A DNA stretch of 39,525 nucleotides from CBDCME01 sp965218865 (GTDB lineage Bacteria > Pseudomonadota > Alphaproteobacteria > JAAXGF01). The position numbers were made by a program, and so were the translations under genes. The notes under the pieces are model-generated. The model did no database searches, had not been told where the DNA came from, and saw only the letters and a list, made by a program, of their open reading frames with translations. Where the stretch lies: positions 1-39,525 of the forward strand of contig CBDCME010000050.1 in assembly GCA_965218865.1 (NCBI GenBank), written 5' to 3'. Shown piece by piece: positions 33,575 through 39,525 of the stretch (position 1 is its first letter; each line of letters starts with the position of its first letter).

Positions 33575-34350
33575 GCGAGTACGCCGCCGCCTTGACGGGC
33601 GTTTGCCACCGCTATCCGGGCGAATCCTCGGACAGTCTACAAGGAATCGACCTGCTGCTCGGGCGCGGCCAGCGCGTCGCCCTCATCGGCCCCTCGGGGT
33701 CGGGTAAATCGACCCTCTTGGCGTTGCTGGACGGCCGACTGCGTGACTGGGCTGGCGGGGCCATGGTGTTGGCGCGTGGCCTCGAGGCGCGCCGGGCACC
33801 GCCCCGGGAAGAGCGCGCGAAGGTCGGGTTCGTGTTTCAGGAGTTCGCGCTCGTCGAACGGGCCAGCGTCCGACAGAACATCCTCAACGGCCGTCTCGGT
33901 CGGGTCTCGCGGCTGGCCGCCGTCCTTGGGTGCTTCTTGGAAGCTGACCACGCGGCGGCCCGCGCGGCAATGGCGGACGCCGGAATCGCGGACCTCGCCG
34001 ACAAGCGCGTCGATCGCCTCAGCGGCGGTCAGCGGCAAAGGGTCGCGATCGCCCGCTGCCTGGCGCAGGAACCCCGGCTCATTCTCGCCGACGAGCCCAT
34101 CAGCAATCTGGACCCGGTCCGTGCCGAGAGCATTCTGAAACTCTTGGGCGCGGCGGCGACGCGCCGCGTTTCGACACTCGTATTCTCGTCTCACCAGCCA
34201 ACCGTGGCGGTACGCCACGCCGACCGCGTCGTCGCCCTCAAGAATGGCGCGATCGCCTATGACGGCTCGCCCGACGGCCTCACGCCGGAGCGTCTCGCCG
34301 AGATTTACGCCGCCGGCACGGGCGCCGGCGCGCTCAGACTGGTCGGATGA
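33571..34350 (+). CDS. phnC: PhnC-like ABC transporter ATPase
   Basis: 259 aa, TTG start at 33571 overlapping the phnD stop by 4 bp. Walker A IGPSGSGKSTLL (40-47), Q-loop FVFQEF (Q90), signature LSGGQRQRVAIAR (150-162), Walker B RLILADEPISNLDP (170-182), H-loop SSHQPT. It powers import through the PhnE-like permease. Its stop overlaps the next start (ATGA), so translational coupling is expected. Intact. Confidence 0.92.
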   Translation: MSEYAAALTGVCHRYPGESSDSLQGIDLLLGRGQRVALIGPSGSGKSTLLALLDGRLRDWAGGAMVLARGLEARRAPPREERAKVGFVFQEFALVERASVRQNILNGRLGRVSRLAAVLGCFLEADHAAARAAMADAGIADLADKRVDRLSGGQRQRVAIARCLAQEPRLILADEPISNLDPVRAESILKLLGAAATRRVSTLVFSSHQPTVAVRHADRVVALKNGAIAYDGSPDGLTPERLAEIYAAGTGAGALRLVG

Positions 34351-35126
34351 CGTCTGCCCGCGCGGATGGCCGCGTTGCCCCGTGGGTCGCGGTCGGACCG
34401 AGCCTCGTCATTGGCGCGGCCGTGCTCTGGGCTGGATTCGGATTGGATGTCGAGCTCGGCCGGGTCGCCTCGGCGGGCGGGCGGATGGCCGAGTTTCTCT
34501 CGCGCATGTTCCCCCCCGACATCTCGGTGCTGCCGGTGGCCCTGGAGTCGGGCCTCGAAACGTTGCAAATCGCCATTCTCGGCACCGTCGGCTGCGTCGT
34601 GGCCTCGATCGCGTTGGGACTCCTCGCCGCCGAGACGCTGACCCCTCGGGCCGTCAACGCGCCGGTCAAGGCTCTCCTCGCCCTGATTCGCGCGATACCG
34701 CTCATCCTTGTCGCCATGCTCATGGTGGGCGCGGTCGGGCTGGGTCCCCTGCCCGGAATTCTCGCCGTCGCTTTCCATGCGACGGGCATGCTCGGAAAGT
34801 TCTACGCCGAGGCGATCGAGGGCGTGGATAGGGCCCCGGTCGCCGCGCTCGAAAGCGCCGGCGCCACCTTGATCCAACGACTGCGCTTCGCGGTTTGGCC
34901 GCAAATCGCGCCCGATTTGGTGCGGGATACGGTGTTTCGCTTCGAGTTGAATTTGCGCGAGTCGCTGATCCTCGGCGTGGTCGGCGCCGGTGGAGTCGGC
35001 TTCTACATCCAAACCTACGTGCGCTCGTTCCAGTACGACAAGGCGGCAACCTTGACGATCGTGGTGGCGCTGATCGTCCTCGTCATCGAACTCGCCAACG
35101 CCCGCCTCCGCCGCCTGATGCGTTGA
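34347..35126 (+). CDS. phnE: PhnE-like ABC transporter permease
   Basis: 259-aa inner-membrane permease with about six hydrophobic segments (LVIGAAVLWAGFGLDVEL; LQIAILGTVGCVVASIALGL; PLILVAMLMVGAVGLGPLPG; TLTIVVALIVLVIELA). The EAA-type coupling loop is near EAIEGVDRAPVAALESAGAT. The periplasmic start and FELNLRESLILGVVGAGGVG are typical of PhnE. Last gene of the operon; no terminator was recognised in the 247 bp to the IS1595 element, where I see no other gene. Intact. Confidence 0.9.
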   Translation: MTSARADGRVAPWVAVGPSLVIGAAVLWAGFGLDVELGRVASAGGRMAEFLSRMFPPDISVLPVALESGLETLQIAILGTVGCVVASIALGLLAAETLTPRAVNAPVKALLALIRAIPLILVAMLMVGAVGLGPLPGILAVAFHATGMLGKFYAEAIEGVDRAPVAALESAGATLIQRLRFAVWPQIAPDLVRDTVFRFELNLRESLILGVVGAGGVGFYIQTYVRSFQYDKAATLTIVVALIVLVIELANARLRRLMR

Positions 35127-35595
35127 ACCATCGGGCTTGTCTATTCCCCCCGGATCAACGTATTCTTGAGCTCACGTTCCGGCCCGAAATTCAGGAAAAG
35201 TAACAGTCGATGATATCGGCGCGATTGGTGTATTCAACCTTCATGCGGCGCGGGTTTTCCGCACGCCTCCGCCGAAATTAAGCGACCGAGCGATGGGTTT
35301 CGTGTATCGGAGAAAAAATATCCGCACATGCCGGCCGTGTGCCACCTAAAGGAATCCCCTGCGCAAATCATTTCCTGATTACGCACTTTCCTCCGCGGAT
35401 TTGGTATGGTACAAAAGGTGAACATCCGCTGGTTTTTCAGGAGGTTTGCGATGTCAAGGAATGCGGTTCAGTTGGGGTTGAGTTTGGGGCGGTTTCGTGA
35501 ACTAATACCAACCGCCCCAGAGTTTGACTCGCGCAAAGGTTTACACGCTAGGTTTTGTGTGATTCAAGGTTGTTGGCAACAAGGGAGTGTGTTCA

Positions 35596-36162
35596 ATGCC
35601 AACGATTCCTTTGCGAAACGACTTTGATGCTGAAAGAGTCCGTGTTCTTGCGGCACGGAGCGATGATGGGAACCAGGCGCGACGGCTTTTGTCGATGGCG
35701 GCCATCTACGATGGGATGGATCGAGCGTGCGCGGCGGGTATTGGCGGCATGGATCGGCAGACGTTGCGGGACTGGGTTCACCGGTTCAACGCGGGAGGTC
35801 CGGCCGGTCTGATCGACCGCAAGCCGAACGGGGCGTTGCGTCGGTTGACGCCGTCGCAAATGGCGGCGCTTTCGCGGGCTATCGAGGCCGGTCCCGATCC
35901 CGAACGGGATGGGGTCGTGCGCTGGCGCTGCATCGATCTCAAGCAACTGATCCGAACGCGCTTCGGCGTGGACTATCACGAGCGGAGCGTCGGCAAGCTG
36001 CTGGCCGCGCTCGGGTTCTCGCATATTTCCGCGCGCCCGCGCCACGTCGGCCAGGATGCGCGGGCACAGGAGGAATTTAAAAAAAAGTTTTCCCGAACAC
36101 TTGGCGAAAATCGTAGCGGCACAGCCACCGGACACGCCCATCGAGGTTTGGTTTCAAGATGA
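35596..36162 (+). CDS. IS630 transposase OrfA, copy 3
   Basis: DNA-binding half of the transposase, about 188 aa from MPTIPLRNDF, same protein as in copies 1 and 2. It overlaps OrfB across AATTTAAAAAAAAG (about 36074-36087). Confidence 0.85.
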   Translation: MPTIPLRNDFDAERVRVLAARSDDGNQARRLLSMAAIYDGMDRACAAGIGGMDRQTLRDWVHRFNAGGPAGLIDRKPNGALRRLTPSQMAALSRAIEAGPDPERDGVVRWRCIDLKQLIRTRFGVDYHERSVGKLLAALGFSHISARPRHVGQDARAQEEFKKKFSRTLGENRSGTATGHAHRGLVSR

Positions 36163-36661
36163 AATGCGCGTCGGCCAGAAGAACAGCCTGGTGCGCCAGT
36201 GGGCCCCAAAGGGATCGCGCCCGCGCCAGGTCAAGGACCTACGGACCTCTTCGGCGTATCTCTTCGGCGCCATCTGCCCCGAGCGCGGTGAGGGCGCGGC
36301 GCTGGTCATGCCGCGCGCCAATACTGAAGCCATGGACCTGCATCTCGAGGAAATCAGCCGGGCCGTTGCCCCAAACGCCCATGCCGTCGTGCTGCTCGAC
36401 CAAGCCGCATGGCACACCACTGCCAAACTCGGCATCCCGGAGAACATCTCCCTCATGCCTTTGCCACCCAAGTCCCCGGAGCTCAATCCCGCCGAAAATG
36501 TCTGGCAATACCTCCGCCAGAACTGGCTCTCCAATCGTGTCTTCGACTCCTATGAAGACATCGTCGAGGCCTCTTGCCAAGCCTGGAACAACCTGACCGA
36601 CCAACCTTGGAAGATCATGTCCATCGGCCTCAGAGCGTGGGATCGCACAAGGCAATGTTAA
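36056..36661 (+). CDS. IS630 transposase OrfB, copy 3
   Basis: 201 aa with the DDE core intact. It differs from copies 1 and 2 by a few residues: ISLMPL for ISLVPL, YEDIVE for YEAIVE, and the tail WDRTRQC for WARTSQC. Reached from OrfA through the A8 run. Confidence 0.88.
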   Translation: MRGHRRNLKKSFPEHLAKIVAAQPPDTPIEVWFQDEMRVGQKNSLVRQWAPKGSRPRQVKDLRTSSAYLFGAICPERGEGAALVMPRANTEAMDLHLEEISRAVAPNAHAVVLLDQAAWHTTAKLGIPENISLMPLPPKSPELNPAENVWQYLRQNWLSNRVFDSYEDIVEASCQAWNNLTDQPWKIMSIGLRAWDRTRQC

Positions 36662-37597
36662 GGGCGGTTGGTATTAGCGAGGAGAAATGTCGGGCGGTGG
36701 TATTCGGCTGGCGCTGGCCGAAGGGTTTTGTTTGTCCCCGCTGTGCCGGTGATCGCTACAGCGAGCACAAGAGTCGGCGGCTGTATCAGTGCAGCGGCTG
36801 CCATTACCAGGTGTCGTTGACGGCGGGGACGATCTTTCATGCGACCCACCTGGCGCTGATCGTATGGTTCGAGGCCCTCTACCTGATCAGCCAGTCGAAG
36901 AAAGGGATTTCCAGCCTCGAATTGGGGCGCCGGCTCGGGGTCAGCTACAATACGGCGTGGAAGATGCATCACAAACTGATGCAGGTGATGCTTGAACGCG
37001 AGGAAAACAAGCCGCTGGGCGGCGAGGGCAAGCGGATCGAGATCGACGACGCCTATCTGGGGGGCGCCCGGCGCGGCGGTAAGCGGGGCCGTGGCGCACC
37101 CGGCAAAACGCCTTTCGTGGCCGCCGTGGAAACCACCGCCGAGGGTCGGCCGCACCGGCTCAAGCTCACCCGGGTGAAGGGCTTCCGCAAGGCAGAGATC
37201 GAGAAAATGTCGCGCCGCGTCTTGACCCCGGGAAGCACCGTCGTCAGCGACGGCCTGAGCTGCTTCACCGCCGTCACCGCGGCTGGCTGCAGCCATTATC
37301 CCGCCGTTACCGGCAGCGGACCCCAGGCCGCCAAATGGGCCGCCTTCAAATGGGTCAATACGACCCTCGGTAACGTCAAGAACAGCCTCCGCGGGACCCC
37401 ATCCGTCCCAAGCACGCACCGCGATACCTGGCCCAGTTCGAATACCGCTTCAATCGCCGCTACCGCCTGGACGAGATGATCCCCCGCCTCGCCTGGGCCG
37501 CCCTACGCACCCCGCCCATGCCCTACAACCTCCTCAAACTCGCGGAGCAAAGTGCGTAATCAGGAATCATTTTACACTATTACTCTTGGTGCAAAAA

Positions 37598-37611
37598 CGG
37601 GCCTCGGCCCG
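37598..37611. terminator. Short GC hairpin after the IS1595 element
   Basis: CGGGCC-TC-GGCCCG, preceded by AAAAA on the plus strand, which would form the U-tract of a minus-strand terminator. The region 37573-37831 otherwise shows no gene. Confidence 0.35.
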
Positions 37612-37831
37612 CATGGCAGTTCACCTCCAACAAGCTGCCGTCAGTCGGTCGCTCCGCCAACGGGGAAATTTGATCTGAAGCTGCCTAAAGGGTCCTGTGA
37701 ACCGTGATGACTTTCCCACGAAAATGACTCGCAGGACCGCGATTACGAGGGCCAATTCGTTCATTGACGATAGGAGGATTCGATCCAATGTGACCATTGA
37801 CGACGCGATTGAGTAGCGGGGGAGAAGGAAG

Positions 37832-38395
37832 TTGGCAGTGCCCAAGCTGTTTTGGTTGTTCGTCGCCACTCTTGTAGCTCTCCCCAGCTTCTACGGTGAA
37901 GCAAGGAAGCGCAAGGTTGAGAGTGGCGAAGGAAAGGTCGATGTCGGCGCGGAGCGTCCGTTTGACGCGGTCAACATTTTCGGTGACTTTGGCGGAAATG
38001 TTACGTTACCGAACACCGAGGAGAACAAGTTATGGTGGGAACGCATGGTACGGGGGGAGGTCGGAAAAGATCGCTTTCTTATTCTTTGCGCGCTGAAAGA
38101 TGGGAATTGGAAAAGCTTGGGTGACATACGCACTTACCTTGAATTTAAAATCCAAGAAAATTATTCGTCTAGAATGCTTCACATGATGCTTCCCCTCATG
38201 GCGGGTCGGCACCGTATCATGCCTACACTAAAGGACCCGAAGAGCCATCAAATTGAAGTAGGAGAAGGTTGGCTGGAGAAAAACCCTCACGCCGAGTGGT
38301 CAGGTATTGAATCAGAGTGGCGAATCGAGCCGAGCGTATACCCTCTTCTTTATTTCTTGCTGATGAGTTGCCCCGCGGATGACAGGTGTGAGTGA
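37832..38395 (+). CDS. Hypothetical protein with N-terminal hydrophobic segment
   Basis: 187 aa from a TTG start at 37832 (a GTG two codons later is possible) with GAAGGAAG upstream. The N-terminus PKLFWLFVATLVALPSFYGE looks like a signal or anchor. The rest is soluble and partly helical: LWWERMVRGEVGKDRFLIL, GNWKSLGDIRTYLEFKIQE, SRMLHMMLPLMAG. Base composition is more AT-rich than the neighbours, suggesting acquired DNA. I recognise no family. The segment from residue 75 on has the feel of a winged-helix fold, but this is weak. Confidence 0.6.
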   Translation: MAVPKLFWLFVATLVALPSFYGEARKRKVESGEGKVDVGAERPFDAVNIFGDFGGNVTLPNTEENKLWWERMVRGEVGKDRFLILCALKDGNWKSLGDIRTYLEFKIQENYSSRMLHMMLPLMAGRHRIMPTLKDPKSHQIEVGEGWLEKNPHAEWSGIESEWRIEPSVYPLLYFLLMSCPADDRCE

Positions 38396-38876
38396 CGGGC
38401 GGGGTCGGGCACGTTGGTCTCCAGTCGAGTGGGCGATGCGTGGGCATCTCCTCAAGGCCCCATTATCGCCTCGGCAATTGTCACAGTCGATCATTCGCCC
38501 AACGGGACAATGTACGTCGCGGGGCCATTCCCCCTCCGGATGACGTTCGCTCCCGTGCCGTTAGTTTTTGTGCCAAGCACCTAGCCCCGCTCCTCCGCGG
38601 GGTTTTTTCCGCGGCTGCCACCAGCTTGTCCTATTTTTGCGGTGCTGGCGGCGAGCGCGCTCTGACATGGGATAATGCCAAACCGTTCGCCGCGCATGAT
38701 CCGCACTTTCTCCCGAAATCGGTACCGGACGGATTGCGTCGGCCTCAGCTCCGACAACGTACCCACCAACCGCTACAGAAACGGGATACCTGGCGCGAGC
38801 TCCTGAAGAACAAAAGCGCGTGGGAGCTGCCGATTTAACGGGTGTTCCGCCGACAGCGAGGGCACGATGAGTTTTT
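38396..38876. other. Intergenic stretch with one terminator
   Basis: No convincing gene. A 148-codon plus-strand frame crosses it, but it runs through the terminator at 38585 and has no recognisable motif, so it is not called. Confidence 0.5.
38585..38608 (+). terminator. Rho-independent terminator
   Basis: CCCCGC, loop TCCTCC, GCGGGG, then six Ts. A compact canonical terminator for plus-strand transcripts about 190 bp after the hypothetical gene. What it terminates in between (perhaps a short RNA) is unknown. Confidence 0.8.
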
Positions 38877-39197
38877 TTACGAACCTAAACCCAAGGACCG
38901 CTTCGTTATGTCGTCCAAGACACCCCTTGCCGGCAAGTTGTTGTCCCGCTGGTAGGACTTCAAGGCGGCAGCGGTACGCGGGCCAAATAGGCCGTCAATC
39001 GGACCGGGATCGTAACCACTTTTGGCCAAGACCCGTTGCACCCGCATCACCACGCTGAAGCTGTACTGTGCCTTCTCATGCTGGGCCGCAACCGCTTCCG
39101 AGATGAAACCGCCGCCGCTTCCAATTGGCATCATCGCCAGCACGAACATCCCAACCATGATAACGGCGCTGGGCCACCGGTGGATTCTTCCGATCAT
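38877..39197 (-). CDS. Small exported peptidoglycan-binding-domain protein
   Basis: 106 aa. Signal peptide or anchor at residues 8-38 (AVIMVGMFVLAMMPIGSGGG, ending near AVAAQ). Residues 48-104 match a PG_binding_1 domain: VMRVQRVLAKSGYDPGPIDG, LFGPRTAAALKSYQRDNNLP, GVLDDITKRSLGLG, including the DG.FG..T..A...YQ signature. It probably binds cell-wall glycan in the periplasm; no catalytic domain is attached. Read on the minus strand, alone. Confidence 0.88.
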   Translation of the reverse strand: MIGRIHRWPSAVIMVGMFVLAMMPIGSGGGFISEAVAAQHEKAQYSFSVVMRVQRVLAKSGYDPGPIDGLFGPRTAAALKSYQRDNNLPARGVLDDITKRSLGLGS

Positions 39198-39279
39198 CTC
39201 ACCCTCCCTGAACCGGATTTCGATCTCATTGTCGTGACTTGAGCCACGTCATGCGCGACCATACCAGCGATGCTCGCCG

Positions 39280-39525
39280 ATCGCCACATCGTTCAACCTG
39301 GCCAAACTGCTGGTTGAGCGCGTTAGGCGCGCGAAGGCAGCGATCCCGGAAATCTTGCATCACGAACAACCTCAACCTGATCAGGCGATGTAGATCAAGC
39401 TGAACGGGCGTTCATCAAGGCGCCCGTGGGGTCGTTTGACGACCTGGCGTTCAAGCTTCGGTATGCGAAGATTTGATCGAAGACCCCTGGGGAACGCCGC
39501 TAATGACGACCTGCTTGGAGTTCGT
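39280..39525 (+). pseudogene. Broken hypothetical gene at window edge
   Basis: Three consecutive protein-like stretches in different frames: NLAKLLVERVRRAKAAIPE, AERAFIKAPVGSFDDLAFKL and LIEDPWGTPLMTTCLEF. The last shift is near 39474 (YAK to DLIED). No start codon is visible, and the end lies outside the window. I recall similar short hypothetical proteins in mobile DNA but cannot name a function. Confidence 0.4.

Larger units (their letters stand above)
35505..36674 (+). mobile_element. IS630-family insertion sequence, copy 3, nested in IS1595
   Basis: 1,170 bp, opposite orientation to copies 1 and 2, same ends ATACCAACCGCCC. Flanked on both sides by TA (CTA|ATACC and GGTAT|TAG), the IS630 target. 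It has slightly more differences than copies 1 and 2 have from each other, mainly near the end of OrfB. Confidence 0.95.
35451..37559 (+). pseudogene. IS1595-family transposase, interrupted and frameshifted
   Basis: It starts ATG 35451 with CAGGAGG upstream (MSRNAVQLGLSLGRFREL). IS630 copy 3 splits it at 35505-36674, and it resumes EEKCRAVVFGWRWPKGFVCP with a zinc ribbon (CPRC...CSGC). The catalytic domain has D in KRIEIDDAYLGG and D in STVVSDGLSCFTAV, with AFKWVNTTLGNVKNSLRGT. A small deletion near 37395-37405 shifts the frame; homology resumes KHAPRYLAQFEYRFNRRYRL to the TAA at 37559 (LLKLAEQSA). Two independent lesions show the copy is dead. Confidence 0.9.
35374..37564 (+). mobile_element. 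IS1595-family element, host of a nested IS630
   Basis: The ends CCTGATTACGCACTTT and, inverted, the same at the right form the terminal repeats. It is flanked by a perfect 8-bp target duplication AATCATTT (35366-35373 and 37565-37572), diagnostic for IS1595. The transposase gene inside is split by IS630 copy 3. Without the nested element the sequence would be about 1,020 bp. Confidence 0.93.

Noticed and set aside
38392..38838. 148-codon plus-strand frame
   Set aside because: It crosses a canonical terminator, has no recognisable motif and no clear ribosome-binding site.

Overview
The window looks like a GC-rich alphaproteobacterial chromosome segment, perhaps from a Rhodospirillales-like lineage. 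This rests on GC-rich codon use, ABC and TAXI-type transporters, a DUF3750 gene and Tad/Flp pilus remnants. No rRNA or other strong phylogenetic marker is present, so the placement is inference. The segment is unusually rich in mobile DNA. It holds three near-identical IS630 copies, a second IS630-type element, two IS1595-type elements (one carrying an IS630 inside it), an IS4-type element, an IS110-type element, a REP-associated tyrosine transposase, a group II intron and two families of short non-coding repeats. Many genes carry one- or two-base frameshifts; I cannot tell decay from sequencing error by reading alone.

Layout. 1-4100 (minus strand): TetR regulator, then a membrane fusion protein and an RND efflux pump, both frameshifted and joined without a stop between them. 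4140-5000: RAYT transposase. 5008-6183: argE. 6231-7201: lipoprotein, transposase scrap and an odd tRNA gene. 7466-8203: AT-richer accessory hypothetical gene. 8448-13473 (minus): gmd-fcl-gmhA nucleotide-sugar genes. Here gmd is split by a 2,027-base group II intron and fcl is frameshifted in a GC dinucleotide run. 13540-16345: IS630 and IS110. 16568-20686 (plus): secreted CARDB-like protein, panC, TAXI-type substrate-binding protein, M48 metalloprotease lipoprotein.

20801-27785: repeats and insertion sequences around a small acidic-repeat protein and the wreck of a Tad/Flp pilus locus (CpaC-like N-domain protein and a frameshifted Flp pilin). 27886-30731: DUF3750 protein divergent from a Phd-type antitoxin. 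The antitoxin is followed by a 507-residue protein whose first ~95 residues look like a RelE/ParE toxin, the most novel-looking gene pair here. 30781-35126: a tight four-gene operon of di-heme cytochrome c peroxidase-like protein plus PhnD-, PhnC- and PhnE-like ABC transporter parts. 35374-37564: IS1595 with an IS630 nested in it. 37832-39525: two small exported proteins and a broken gene at the edge.

How the genes work together. gmd, fcl and gmhA together suggest GDP-deoxyhexose or GDP-6-deoxyheptose synthesis for a surface glycan. The peroxidase-PhnDCE operon suggests periplasmic redox chemistry tied to uptake of an oxyanion-like solute. TetR and its palindrome probably control the efflux genes. 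The two short repeat families (140 bp, palindromic, three copies; 109 bp, three copies) sit at gene ends, in two cases exactly at stop codons, and are good candidates for undescribed non-autonomous elements.
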